A DNA stretch of 34,163 bases, taken from positions 1 through 34,163 of the IMG/VR virus record IMGVR_UViG_3300009544_000019. The stretch is one strand, 5' to 3'. The stretch's first letter is position 1. Every line of letters begins with the position of its first letter. The DNA is from a virus. Position numbers and translations under genes: made by a program. The notes below the pieces were generated by a model, which saw only the letters and a program-made list of their open reading frames with translations, was not told where the DNA came from and did no database searches. Below are positions 8,254-17,777 of this stretch, piece by piece.

Positions 8254-11200
8254 ACTGTGCAGAACTCCAAACGGGTTATCATTGAATCTTCGGCGTCCAG
8301 TTGAGCCTTGAGATCTCTCATCGTCATAGTAGTAGACTCTACCAAGCCTGTTTCCTCATTAAACCTTTGACCGACAGGCACCTCAAGGTCCATATCATCA
8401 AATATATCTCCGGACTTGACATCAGGCAAAGTGATATCTAAATTGGCATCGGAGGTATCATCAATGATATTTGTTAATTGGGACGGTCGTCCTGCTATTT
8501 CCACTTCACCGACAGAGGCCGTGGCTATACTTGAGCCAGGCGGCGCTTGGACACCGGTAGACGGACCAGACGTTTTCAACACAGGCCGCGTAATACCAGA
8601 CGAAGCAGCGTTTATGTCTGCATTCGAAGCTAATTTCGGCAAGTTGTCTATGCCTGACAGTGATCTAAAAGATTGATCTTCGCTTTTTAGCGCATTCGCA
8701 TAAAGCTCTCTCATTTGCAGGGATAAAGTTTCTGCCTCTGCCGGATCTTTTGCGTTCCGCATCTTATCATAAAGCTTGTGGCCGGTTTCTTGTTTTGCAG
8801 CAAGAAGCTTTGGAGACCATATCTGTATCTCTGAGACAATACCGTTTGGTGTTCTGACCAAAAGCTTGCGATCGAAATATCCCGCTGGTGTGAAATTCCA
8901 ACCTTCATCCAATACTTCCGCATCCCGACCAAATCTGGCAACAATAGCGTCAGCGTCTTCTGCTTTATTGATTACAAATCCACCGCGGGAGATATCAGTC
9001 ATTTGGTTTGATGAGGCATAACTCTTGCGCTTCATCTTTTCTCTGGCAGTTTCTATTGCTTTCAAGCCTGGGTTCTTAAAAGAAACACCTAAACTTGTTT
9101 CAATCTCAGAGCCGATTGCAGCAATGTAAGCTTGGGATTCATCCGCAAGCGCATATATATCGTCAACAGTTTCTACTGGTTGCCTAGCCTTTAGATCAGC
9201 CTCTATGTCATCAGGGCTTCTTACAGTAGCAACAGGTGTAACCTCATCAGCACCGAACATATCTTGCACTAGCTGGTTTGCCTGGCGCTCTGCTGCTATG
9301 CCTGTTGGCTCGTCGAATCCTTCAAGGGCTGGTTCTGCTGTAGCTTCAGATCTAGTGATCTCCGGCGGACCATCGACAGCGCGTCCAACATCGCCAGTTG
9401 ATAAGCGGTCGAAGTCGCCCGATTTAATTGATCCTCTGACAGCATCGAGGAATCCGCTAGTTGCTGCGACATAGCTGTTTGTGTTTCTGGCTGTTTTTGC
9501 TGCGTCATTGAGGGCGTCTGAGAGCGGCCCTTTGCGGTTTGCAAGCGTTTGGAGGAGCGCGATCGTTTGGGCATCTGTACTAGCCTTTCTTTCGTTTGCG
9601 TCTTTTACAAGAATATTACCTTCGGCCTCTAGACGCTCAGAGTTTCGGACCAGGGTTTCGAATGCAGCCTTATCACGGCGCAACTCTTTATATGCTCGAT
9701 CCAGTATCTTGGATCTTTCGACAAAGAAACTTTCGGTTACTACCTCCTCACCGAACAGGGAGATTTGCTCAACTTGCTCAGAACCGGATTCACGAACCTG
9801 TCGGACGATCGACTCAGCCTGGAACGCATTGCTTGGATCTGCCTTGGCTAAAACCTCGATAGCTGCACCCTGGAGATCTTGATCATCAATTAGTCTGCCA
9901 ACGATTGCCCCGTAGTTTGGAGGGATCACGCCATTAACCACTGCACCAAATGCTGTATCGCTTAGACCCATCATGTCACGCGCCTGGCGAACAAGCTCTG
10001 AACGAGGTGGCAACTCTGAAATGCGACTAGGATCTACTCGAAGAACCTTTGCTGCGTCTATTGATGTACCGGTGCCTTCTGCAATGTTTTTCATTGCCGC
10101 GATAACACGCGCTTCCTCTGGTGTTATACCATCTGTTTCGCGCAGCTTATAAGCATACACTCGAACATCCTGAGAGGGATCTTGTGAACGTATGCGCTTG
10201 GCTAACCCAAGTCGCTGGTGGCCATCTGCAATCGCCATACGACCATCTGCATACTCATAAACAGTTACCGTACCAGACTTATACTTGTCCCAAGTTGTGA
10301 CCCCCTGTAGGCGCTCTGTAACGCCAAACTCATCGCCACCCTCTTTGAACTGGAATGTCTTGGCATCCACCTCAATATCCATAGGGTCTATATTGTAAAT
10401 CACGCCATCAATATTATCTGCACCATTATCAATAAGCGCAAGCTTCTGTTCCTGCGCTTCTAAAATCTTTACACGCTGTCCGCCCAATCCATCTTGTATA
10501 GATCTGAACTCATCAACTTCAGATTGGTTGAGTTTGTTTTCATCCATTAAATCTTTTACTATCTTACTGTCCTTTGTAAGATTTGGATCAACGTCAAAAG
10601 CATCATTTAACCGATCTTGGATTTTAAGACCTTCGGCTTCAGCCGCTTTTAATTTGGCATTGTTTGCTAACCACTTCTCGTCTAGTGCGTTTAGCTCATC
10701 CTGTAATGGAATTGTTCCCTTTATCGGAGAAGAAGGCTCATCTGGCATCCTGGGAGCCGTATCTCCCGCCAAAGCAGCAGTAGCATCAGACAGTCTAGCC
10801 TCATGCTCAGACTCAGCCTCAATGCCGTTCTCTGACTGTAGGGGATTTGATTCCTCAATATCAGCTTGGCTTTCCAACTTGTCCACTAACGCCTGATCTT
10901 CTGCACTCAAAGGCTTCTTCATTTTGCCCTTTAGAACATCCCAGCCCTTCAGAGCCTGGTTGGCAGTCATTCTTATACCAGCACCCGCCGCTGGCATGGC
11001 CGCACCAAATGCAGCTTGCATCGCTACGTTCTGGAGAAATTCCTCATAACCGTACTCAAGACCTAACTCGTCATACCAATCTTTAACATCAAGCTCACTT
11101 ATAGCACCGGCACCAGCGTTTACGGCAGCACTTTGAGCGATATTCTTCCAAAGGGTTTTGGACCAGCCACCAAACGGCATTGTAGCAGCAGTGACGGGAT

Positions 11201-11663
11201 CGCCCCCTCCAGCACCCATGCCGCCAACAAATCTAGCTGCGGCAGGGAAAAAGCCTGGATTGCTGCGGGAAAGCTCTGCAAACTCAGATTCCTTTTGCTG
11301 AACAAAGCTCCTCATCATTTCGTCTACTGACGCAGGGTTAATTTCGGATAAGCTTTCTGGAAGGCTCTCCTTATTGTTCTGTATGTACGAATATATTTCG
11401 TCGGCTTTCCCGTCATATCGAGAAGACATAGAATCAAATAGCCAAATGGCAGGGTTCTCAAAGTCTGCGCCGGTCTCGTTTAGCTCGTCAATAATTGGAG
11501 TCCAAACATCAAGTAGAGTGTACCCCCTGCTGTTAGCACCAGCGCCACCAGTGTACTTCATTGCATCGAAAGCACCGGTCAAGTTTTCCATTAGCGACCC
11601 AGGCGCTTCTGAAGCTCCATTCTGAGGCAAGAAGTCTAACATTTCTGGTTTGTCAAAATTCAT
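8250..11663 (-). CDS. Internal virion protein with ParB-like and RelA/SpoT-like domains (1137 aa)
   Basis: Part of the internal/ejection protein set. Residues about 140-240 contain glycine/alanine-rich, possibly membrane-active helices. Around residue 480 lies ADGHQRLGLAKR followed by AAMKNIAEGTGTSIDAAKVL (about 523-542), typical of ParB-like domains of phage polyvalent proteins. Residues about 865-970 read like a RelA/SpoT-type nucleotidyltransferase: basic K/R patch at 876-880, MTDISRGGFVI with D890, GYFDRKLLVRTPNG, then EIQIW with E945 and GHKLY with H962. The catalytic Asp and Glu of the (p)ppGpp synthetase fold appear present. These domains suggest an effector delivered with the DNA. Activity is untested and the domain calls are by eye. 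Confidence 0.7.
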   Translation of the reverse strand: MNFDKPEMLDFLPQNGASEAPGSLMENLTGAFDAMKYTGGAGANSRGYTLLDVWTPIIDELNETGADFENPAIWLFDSMSSRYDGKADEIYSYIQNNKESLPESLSEINPASVDEMMRSFVQQKESEFAELSRSNPGFFPAAARFVGGMGAGGGDPVTAATMPFGGWSKTLWKNIAQSAAVNAGAGAISELDVKDWYDELGLEYGYEEFLQNVAMQAAFGAAMPAAGAGIRMTANQALKGWDVLKGKMKKPLSAEDQALVDKLESQADIEESNPLQSENGIEAESEHEARLSDATAALAGDTAPRMPDEPSSPIKGTIPLQDELNALDEKWLANNAKLKAAEAEGLKIQDRLNDAFDVDPNLTKDSKIVKDLMDENKLNQSEVDEFRSIQDGLGGQRVKILEAQEQKLALIDNGADNIDGVIYNIDPMDIEVDAKTFQFKEGGDEFGVTERLQGVTTWDKYKSGTVTVYEYADGRMAIADGHQRLGLAKRIRSQDPSQDVRVYAYKLRETDGITPEEARVIAAMKNIAEGTGTSIDAAKVLRVDPSRISELPPRSELVRQARDMMGLSDTAFGAVVNGVIPPNYGAIVGRLIDDQDLQGAAIEVLAKADPSNAFQAESIVRQVRESGSEQVEQISLFGEEVVTESFFVERSKILDRAYKELRRDKAAFETLVRNSERLEAEGNILVKDANERKASTDAQTIALLQTLANRKGPLSDALNDAAKTARNTNSYVAATSGFLDAVRGSIKSGDFDRLSTGDVGRAVDGPPEITRSEATAEPALEGFDEPTGIAAERQANQLVQDMFGADEVTPVATVRSPDDIEADLKARQPVETVDDIYALADESQAYIAAIGSEIETSLGVSFKNPGLKAIETAREKMKRKSYASSNQMTDISRGGFVINKAEDADAIVARFGRDAEVLDEGWNFTPAGYFDRKLLVRTPNGIVSEIQIWSPKLLAAKQETGHKLYDKMRNAKDPAEAETLSLQMRELYANALKSEDQSFRSLSGIDNLPKLASNADINAASSGITRPVLKTSGPSTGVQAPPGSSIATASVGEVEIAGRPSQLTNIIDDTSDANLDITLPDVKSGDIFDDMDLEVPVGQRFNEETGLVESTTMTMRDLKAQLDAEDSMITRLEFCTV

Positions 11664-11664
11664 A

Positions 11665-14196
11665 TTAATTACCTGACGTTTTGCTTAGATCTACCAGCTT
11701 AGAGATATCAAAGAAGAATGGATTGCCATCACTATCCTTAACGTATGTCGGGTTTCCATATGCGTCGACATCAAAGGTAATCGCAGCCTTATCGCCACCA
11801 GCACTAACAACCTTAAAGTAATTTCTCTTAGATATAGCATTCACCATGCCACTAGATAAGTTTATCCCCGAAATTTCAAACGCCATTTCGCTGGTAAGAC
11901 TTGATAGCGCATCCTCAAGATCATCTGGAGTTACCTCAGGTGGAAGCAATGTCATTTGGCCTCTAACTTCTTGAATGCCGCCATATGATTTGTTGCCAAC
12001 GGTTTTCATACCAGAAGCCATTTCTATCGCGCTAACCCATTTGTCAGCATTAAAGTCGGTCTCGGTCCGCGCAATATCTGCATAAATTAACTCAGCATTT
12101 TCACGGATTACGTTGAGTGTTTTTGGAGAGTATCGCAACGCTTGACCAGTGCGACCCACGAACTCTGGCTCTGTATATATAGCAGATAATCCAGCAGGTT
12201 TATTGCCAGCCTTTATAAACTCCATTCCGCGCAAAGCATGGTTAGCAGCAGTTGGTCTGTTCTCACTAATTAACGCGCCAATTCCAGCAAACCCAGGAGC
12301 GGTATCTGATATCTCGGCAAGCATATCAGGTGTGGAAGAACCACCGCCGTCTACCATTGCGCCAAGAAATCCCATGATCTGAAGTCTGTCAGTGCTTTCA
12401 GATTGAAGAAACTCTGTAAGTAAATCTCGCTCTTGAGCGGTAAAGAACTTAGGCTCAATACCGTATTTAGATGCAATGATTTGTGCGTCAGCCACACGCT
12501 TCTTCACATTGGCAGTGACATCAGGATTTTCTGGAGTAGCAGTTATTCCAGATATTTGCACCGTGTTGTTGTTCGAGTCCTTAACGCCAACATTCATTGC
12601 ATACGTCAAAGGATCATCAGCAAGCTGGGTCTCCATGTTCTTTAGCATTTTCTCAGCAAGGTTTAATTGCTTTAGCTCAAGAGCGGTATCGACACCCTCC
12701 TCCCGCAATCCGGAAAGGTATCCAGCAACTTGGCTTGGAGTGTACTCTCGAAGAGTGTTTCCAAGATCACCGGTGGCGATCAAGGTATTTAATTCGTCTT
12801 GAAGACCATCAGTTAAAGAATCTGGTATATCGTTAATATCAGAAAGAAGATCTGTTAAAGCGTTTATGTCTACAGCTATTCCCTCGTCAACAACATCTTG
12901 AAGGGTTTTGAGCTGTGCGTTTGCAGCATCTATTTTAGGTTGAAACTCCGCTTTTTGCTCAGTTGCTGCGTTTTTGATACTCTTGTTTGCAGCAGTTAAA
13001 TAAGCTTGTGCGACTTGCAGGGTTTCAGCTTCTAGAAGCGTATCAATACCAGAACCGCCCATTCCAGTGATGCCTGATTTAAGATCATTAACCTCTGAAG
13101 CTAAATCTTCAACACTCATCTTCCGATAAGTCGCAGCGTTTTCAGCATTGAACTCTAATTCAGCTATAGCCGCACTAGCACCAGCGCCCTGATCTCCCAG
13201 GTTATCAGCACGATCTTGGAGAACTTTTATTTCTTTTGTTGATGGGGTTCCGCCCTTGGCAATCAGTATCTCCAATTCGTTTACAGACGAAACTATTGAA
13301 TTGCTCTCACCTCTAGTGACCTGCAAAGCCGAATTATAATCAGCGTTCAAAGATTTACGAACACTTTGAGTTTGAGTTAGGGACATACCAGGGAGAGCGG
13401 TAGTCTCCATTGCCGTGAGAAGCCTTTGCTTTTCTTCTAACGGTGCAGTGTTGAAATCATAAGTTAGCTTCTCTCGATAAGCCGCATTAAATGTTTTCTC
13501 ATAAAAAGCGTCTGCTTTCTTTTCAGAAGCGCCCATGCCGCGAAGCAAATCTGCTTCAGCCGCAATGCTTTCGCCCAGCTTCTCTACAGTCATTCCTGGC
13601 AAGATTGCATCTGACAAAGCGGAATTAAACGAACGGTCAGCAGCTTCCGCTCTCTTAGCAGCTTGTCGTTGGGCTTGCAGCTTAACGTAGTAGTTTGAAT
13701 ACCTCTCAGTCGCCTTACCAGTAGCTCCCTCTAGGTTTACTTTTAGGACAGAGGAAGCGGCAGGATCTATCACCCGCAGCGATTCCGAATAGCCATCGGT
13801 AACATCTGCTAGTTGAGATTGAACGGTAGAGAAAGCCGTACCGTTCTTTTCAGCTTCAGTTAAAATTCTACTGATTTCTATTTCAGCAGCGTTCTGAACT
13901 TCAGCAACAGCAACACGGCTACCCAAAGCATATGCTGCCTTGTCAGCAATGGTACGTGGGCCACCTTTTTTATCAATATCACCAAGTGTAGCAATCGCGC
14001 CCTCTTCTTGAACACGCTCTTCACCACGCTCAACAGCCCTTTCACCGGCCTTCTGAAACGCAAAGTTAGACATCCGGTTTAGTTGCTGAGAAAGGTTCTG
14101 AGAAAGAGCAGCCTGTTCTCTCGTATCTGCAAAATCAAGGTTTTGCGGTTGACGGGTTGTTACACCAAGTCTTTGATATCGTGGAAGCTGTGCCAT
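11665..14196 (-). CDS. Internal virion protein, gp15-like position (843 aa)
   Basis: Large, almost wholly helical protein rich in A, E, K, Q and L, with long stretches of coiled-coil character (about 25-230 and 360-480) and no cysteine-rich, enzymatic or membrane motif. It begins MAQLPRYQRLGVTTRQPQNL, a common start for podovirus core proteins of this class. It lies between the small 148-aa internal protein and the 1137-aa protein, where T7 encodes gp15. It probably forms the middle of the ejection channel. The start has an AAGGTAAG ribosome site. Assignment is by position, size and composition. Confidence 0.7.
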   Translation of the reverse strand: MAQLPRYQRLGVTTRQPQNLDFADTREQAALSQNLSQQLNRMSNFAFQKAGERAVERGEERVQEEGAIATLGDIDKKGGPRTIADKAAYALGSRVAVAEVQNAAEIEISRILTEAEKNGTAFSTVQSQLADVTDGYSESLRVIDPAASSVLKVNLEGATGKATERYSNYYVKLQAQRQAAKRAEAADRSFNSALSDAILPGMTVEKLGESIAAEADLLRGMGASEKKADAFYEKTFNAAYREKLTYDFNTAPLEEKQRLLTAMETTALPGMSLTQTQSVRKSLNADYNSALQVTRGESNSIVSSVNELEILIAKGGTPSTKEIKVLQDRADNLGDQGAGASAAIAELEFNAENAATYRKMSVEDLASEVNDLKSGITGMGGSGIDTLLEAETLQVAQAYLTAANKSIKNAATEQKAEFQPKIDAANAQLKTLQDVVDEGIAVDINALTDLLSDINDIPDSLTDGLQDELNTLIATGDLGNTLREYTPSQVAGYLSGLREEGVDTALELKQLNLAEKMLKNMETQLADDPLTYAMNVGVKDSNNNTVQISGITATPENPDVTANVKKRVADAQIIASKYGIEPKFFTAQERDLLTEFLQSESTDRLQIMGFLGAMVDGGGSSTPDMLAEISDTAPGFAGIGALISENRPTAANHALRGMEFIKAGNKPAGLSAIYTEPEFVGRTGQALRYSPKTLNVIRENAELIYADIARTETDFNADKWVSAIEMASGMKTVGNKSYGGIQEVRGQMTLLPPEVTPDDLEDALSSLTSEMAFEISGINLSSGMVNAISKRNYFKVVSAGGDKAAITFDVDAYGNPTYVKDSDGNPFFFDISKLVDLSKTSGN

Positions 14197-14205
14197 ATTC
14201 TAACC

Positions 14206-14652
14206 TTACCTTAATTGTCCGACAGAGTAAGCAGCAGAGCCAAGAGTGGCAGCGGCACTAACATTGGCACTTAATCGAGCGGTTCGCCCTGCGGATCTGT
14301 AAATGCCAGCTTGCTGAGTAGCTTGCCCGACAGCAAGAGCCGCGTTATCTTCCGAAATCTGAGCTTCCGTTACGCCTTGTGACATCGCATACATTGCGAC
14401 CGTCTGGGCAGATCCCGATGTAGGATCAACACCACCGGCACCGGCCCTTGCTATAATTGCTGCAAGCGTTTGATTTAGGTTTGCAAGAGCATCTGCACCC
14501 TGCTGTTTGTAAGCAATAGCCTCTGCCCGACCCCTTAGATCTGCCTGTTGTGCTTGTTGCTCATAACCAGCTTGTTGCGCTTTTCCCGCTTTAACCTGAC
14601 TTGCCGCACCAGCGACCGAGGTTACTGCACCAACTACTGCCATTGCTTCCAT
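14206..14652 (-). CDS. Small internal virion protein, gp14-like position (148 aa)
   Basis: Alanine/glutamine-rich and helical, with a glycine/alanine/valine N-terminal segment (about 3-18) that could touch membranes. Several Q-rich helices (GYEQQAQQADLRGRAEAIAY) and an A-rich C-terminus follow. Small proteins of this form directly follow the tail nozzle gene in many podoviruses and correspond to T7 gp14, which enters the outer membrane during ejection. It lies 3 bp after the tail nozzle stop and 9 bp before the 843-aa gene. Function is inferred from composition and position. Confidence 0.7.
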   Translation of the reverse strand: MEAMAVVGAVTSVAGAASQVKAGKAQQAGYEQQAQQADLRGRAEAIAYKQQGADALANLNQTLAAIIARAGAGGVDPTSGSAQTVAMYAMSQGVTEAQISEDNAALAVGQATQQAGIYRSAGRTARLSANVSAAATLGSAAYSVGQLR

Positions 14653-14655
14653 ATC

Positions 14656-16851
14656 TTAACTCCCCACGCTCAAACGGTACTCAAGACCTAGAACAATCAT
14701 TTCCAATGGAACATTCTGGCTGATCGTAATCTGCCCCGTCCCGCTATAACCCAGCAATCCGTGCATTGTTTTAATGCCAGTGAACGGTTCAACCGGTGAA
14801 TCAAGAACATTCTCGCCAAAGTTTCTGAATGAAACCTGCTTGCCATTAATGGTCATATCCTTGGTGCTGTTTACAATCGCATCAACCTGGATAATCCGCT
14901 TCTTAAATCCCTGCACAGATCCAGACGACAGCACTGGCTCCGCTGGCATTGTCCTAGCAGTAACCGTGTAATTCAATCCGACCTGATAACTTGACGTAGC
15001 AGCGGACGCAAAGGTGATTGTGTATGGCGAAGCGGGAACCGTCTGTGCTGGCTCCAGAATGCCGTCTCTAATGATCTGGACCGTTTCCCCTTGAAGCTGG
15101 CTCATGTTCACTGAGGAGGCCGCTCCTCCGCTCTTAACGCTATCCAGAGTCAAATCAGGCTCAAACTTCTCTAGCATGTAGTTGGCAGTGCCATTTATCG
15201 TGCGCTTAACGATTGCATAAACGTCTGCAACCTCTACGCCGACAGCTATGTACTCGCCATCAGTTACGAACCGGCTGGGCGCAATAACATTTTGCCCGAC
15301 TAGGATGGAGTAAACCGCCATCGTGCCATCGTCACCGTTGACCACGAACAAGCGATCGGACTCATCTGTAGACGCAGCCCTACGCGCAGCCATATCAACA
15401 GGGTTCTTGAGCAAGTGAGAGCTAAGAGCGGATATGTTCTGAACCTGGTAAGACGCTGTGGTATCGCCAAACTGGAACACGTTGATTGATTTACCCTGAC
15501 GCTGAATAAAGATTGACGCGCCGTTTAGCTCTTCGATTGGGATACCAGCCTTTGATCCCAACCTTGTCTGGGGCCGAACAAAAAAGCTTGACGGGGTGAT
15601 CGGATCACCAGAAGTCTGCAATATCACGAACTCACCGCCGGTTGTAAAGATCCGGAAGTCATTGCCTGAGAATAGATTAACGATCGTGTTAAGCTGGTTG
15701 GTGTTAATAGTGGCCTCAACGCTCTCATCAGCAAGGCCAGTACCAGGGTTGAAATCAAAGTAGTTGATTACACCGGAACCCCAGATTGTGTTGGGTCTGG
15801 ACTTAGATCCACCAAAGTACAACCGGCCCTCATGGAATGCAGCAGAGCGTGGCCAGCCGCGAGTATTAGACCACACGTCCTCATAGCCATGTTCGCTTTC
15901 CCATTCACCGGCAAGAATCGCACCATCGTCAAAGAACGGAACTTCCACTACAGCCTTCATAACTGTCGGAGATACATACTCAACATATCTAGCGCGACCA
16001 AATGTGCTGGTTACTTGCAGATACTCATTAACAGCAGAAGGAGCAAAAGGCTCGACCTTATACCCTGTGGTTGCATCTGGCGCTGTGGTCCAAGCGGGAT
16101 AGACAGTCAGAACCTTTGTAGAAGCAACGAAGTCTTCAACATGGCGCGTCTGACCTGATCCAGTACCGGAAGTTAAAGTAATGAACATCCCGTTGGGCTG
16201 GTCATCAGCATAGGGACTAGAGGCTTTAACTGTAATTGTGTTTGTAGATCCAGCCTGTCCCGTACCTGTTTCGGTTGTTGCAGCAGAAGCAGTGATCGTA
16301 ATATTGCCCGAAGTGGCGCTGGGCGTAACCGTGAAGTCTGGCTGGTGCGTATCGAAGGCGTAAGGATACTGAGGAATGTTAGTTATAGGCAGGTTTTCCA
16401 ACGTCCAGTTTGTGTCTGCATTGCGCACCAGGCGCTTGGTCTGGAGATCTTGGTGGCAGAGAATGAGCGTATCAACAGCCTGAGTATAGTTAATCTCATC
16501 CAGCATAGCAGTCGTGATATCTGTAGCAGCCAGATAATCGTTGCCGCTTCCGTTTATGTTGGTTTGTAGAACGCCAGCCTTAAAGATATAGATGCGCTGA
16601 GTAACAAGCACGAGAAAATAGCTATCATCCACGCTGAACTCAAACGGGATAACCTTAAAGTCTGTAAAGCTAGAGCCGAAGTCATGGATAAACTTAGACC
16701 CATCACGGCGACGAAACCCGCCCTGTGGCTGGATAATGACGTTAGTAGCTTCCTCAAGACCATTCTTATATTGCTGTAGGTCAGTACGAGCGCGAATGAG
16801 AGGATCAAGCTCACCAACCGAGAAGTTGGTCTGGAACTGCATAATCCGCAT
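14656..16851 (-). CDS. Tail tubular protein B / tail nozzle (731 aa)
   Basis: The N-terminus has the family signature of podovirus tail nozzle (T7 gp12-like) proteins: FSVGELDPLIRARTDLQQYK followed by N.iiqPqGGFRRRDGSKFI. The rest is strand-rich, with a characteristic W..SRGWPR-like segment (VWSNTRGWPRSAAFHEGRLY, about 335-355) and a late GFKKRI motif (about 650). Length fits the 700-800-aa norm. It directly follows the gp11-like adaptor gene with one base between stop and start, as in T7. The protein forms the distal tail tube through which DNA leaves. Confidence 0.9.
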   Translation of the reverse strand: MRIMQFQTNFSVGELDPLIRARTDLQQYKNGLEEATNVIIQPQGGFRRRDGSKFIHDFGSSFTDFKVIPFEFSVDDSYFLVLVTQRIYIFKAGVLQTNINGSGNDYLAATDITTAMLDEINYTQAVDTLILCHQDLQTKRLVRNADTNWTLENLPITNIPQYPYAFDTHQPDFTVTPSATSGNITITASAATTETGTGQAGSTNTITVKASSPYADDQPNGMFITLTSGTGSGQTRHVEDFVASTKVLTVYPAWTTAPDATTGYKVEPFAPSAVNEYLQVTSTFGRARYVEYVSPTVMKAVVEVPFFDDGAILAGEWESEHGYEDVWSNTRGWPRSAAFHEGRLYFGGSKSRPNTIWGSGVINYFDFNPGTGLADESVEATINTNQLNTIVNLFSGNDFRIFTTGGEFVILQTSGDPITPSSFFVRPQTRLGSKAGIPIEELNGASIFIQRQGKSINVFQFGDTTASYQVQNISALSSHLLKNPVDMAARRAASTDESDRLFVVNGDDGTMAVYSILVGQNVIAPSRFVTDGEYIAVGVEVADVYAIVKRTINGTANYMLEKFEPDLTLDSVKSGGAASSVNMSQLQGETVQIIRDGILEPAQTVPASPYTITFASAATSSYQVGLNYTVTARTMPAEPVLSSGSVQGFKKRIIQVDAIVNSTKDMTINGKQVSFRNFGENVLDSPVEPFTGIKTMHGLLGYSGTGQITISQNVPLEMIVLGLEYRLSVGS

Positions 16852-16852
16852 T

Positions 16853-17470
16853 TTAGTATCTCACATCAATAAGGGCGTAGTCCTCAATAATCTCCGGTGG
16901 CTTGCCACGACCATCTATGTTCATCGCCTCACGCATCAATCCACCACGATTTGACTCGCCTGGAGATCCGTAAGCCAAAGCGCGGAAATAGTCTGACTTG
17001 CTGATTTGGTCTGTGATTGTAAACGCCAACTCCGCTGCCAGCGCAGAGCGCAACAGTCTCACAAAGTAATTAGGCATTTTGCTCTCATCAACTGTGCCTT
17101 GATAGTCGATGAAGATCTTTTCAAAATTAGTATAAAGCTGATCCCCGTAGATCTCCCAGCCATAACGAGTGGGTTTTTCGGATAGACCAGCACTTCTGAA
17201 TACAGCCAGAACACCGGAGAGTAGATCGCCAGGTAGCTGATAGGCATACTTCCACTCATCAATCGGGGCCGTAGACAGTCGGTTAAGCTGAACCTTCTTA
17301 ACGCTCCAACTCCATTGGTAGACTGAGAGGATTGAATCTCTGAGATCTGGATAAAGACGATCACAAGCCTGAGCCGAATCAGACCCCTCCGTAAACGAAG
17401 AAATGGGCGAAGCGCCCAGCAGGATTAAAGCATCAGAACATATTGAAAGTGAAGTGTCGCCAGCAGCCAT
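16853..17470 (-). CDS. Tail tubular protein A / head-tail adaptor (205 aa)
   Basis: Matches T7 gp11-like adaptors: N-terminal ICSDALILLGASPISSFTEG and A..CDRLYPDLRDSILSVYQW, then a strand region with YAYQLPGDLL and a short C-terminal helix region (RSALAAELAFTITDQ). Length is typical (190-210 aa). The protein sits between portal and nozzle and serves as the platform for tail assembly. The gene lies just after a hairpin that follows the capsid/decoration genes, which is where T7 places its main terminator. Confidence 0.88.
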   Translation of the reverse strand: MAAGDTSLSICSDALILLGASPISSFTEGSDSAQACDRLYPDLRDSILSVYQWSWSVKKVQLNRLSTAPIDEWKYAYQLPGDLLSGVLAVFRSAGLSEKPTRYGWEIYGDQLYTNFEKIFIDYQGTVDESKMPNYFVRLLRSALAAELAFTITDQISKSDYFRALAYGSPGESNRGGLMREAMNIDGRGKPPEIIEDYALIDVRY

Positions 17471-17493
17471 AACGGTTCTCCGTAAGAGGTGGA

Positions 17494-17517
17494 GATGGCC
17501 AGTGCGAACCAGCCATC
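17494..17517 (-). terminator. Hairpin between decoration and tail tube A genes
   Basis: On the transcribed minus strand, GATGGCTGG-TTCGCA-CTGGCCATC can form a 9-bp stem with two G-U pairs and a six-base loop. It lies between the stop at 17525 and the start at 17470. No U-tract follows, so a complete intrinsic terminator is not shown. It may be a partial terminator or an mRNA 3' end stabiliser separating highly expressed capsid genes from tail genes. Confidence 0.55.
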
Positions 17518-17524
17518 CCTTTCT

Positions 17525-17764
17525 TTAGATTACTGCCGCTGTAATAACGCCAGCAGTGTTGGTTGCTACGAGCGTTTGACCGCCATCGCTACCGTATGTG
17601 TAGATCCAATCACCAGTAGTGATAAGAGCCTCAACTGTGTTGAAGTAACCGGAACCGGCAATAGTAGCTTTGTTGTCACCAGAGGACTTGTAGCTATAGA
17701 TTGCAGGAGCATTGCCGCTTTTAGAAGCGCCAACGGTTGACCAGTTTGCTGTTGCGAATGCCAT
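17525..17764 (-). CDS. Probable capsid decoration / head-associated protein (79 aa)
   Basis: Small, S/G/A/T-rich protein with the pattern Y.Y.S..D..ATI..SGYFN..e.li..GDwIy...SDGg.tL.V, ending in a strand-like VITAAVI. Short proteins of this form often lie beside major capsid genes in podoviruses and are thought to decorate the head. It follows the capsid gene by 13 bp with a good AAGGAG ribosome site and precedes the hairpin at 17494-17517, so it probably shares the capsid's high expression. A minor structural role elsewhere is possible. Confidence 0.55.
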   Translation of the reverse strand: MAFATANWSTVGASKSGNAPAIYSYKSSGDNKATIAGSGYFNTVEALITTGDWIYTYGSDGGQTLVATNTAGVITAAVI

Positions 17765-17777
17765 GTTTCAGATCTCC

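Noticed and set aside
9481-9882. Rightward open frames of up to 133 codons opposite the internal virion genes
   Set aside because: Several overlapping antisense frames, S/A/R-rich without ribosome sites; they mirror the codon pattern of the leftward gene.
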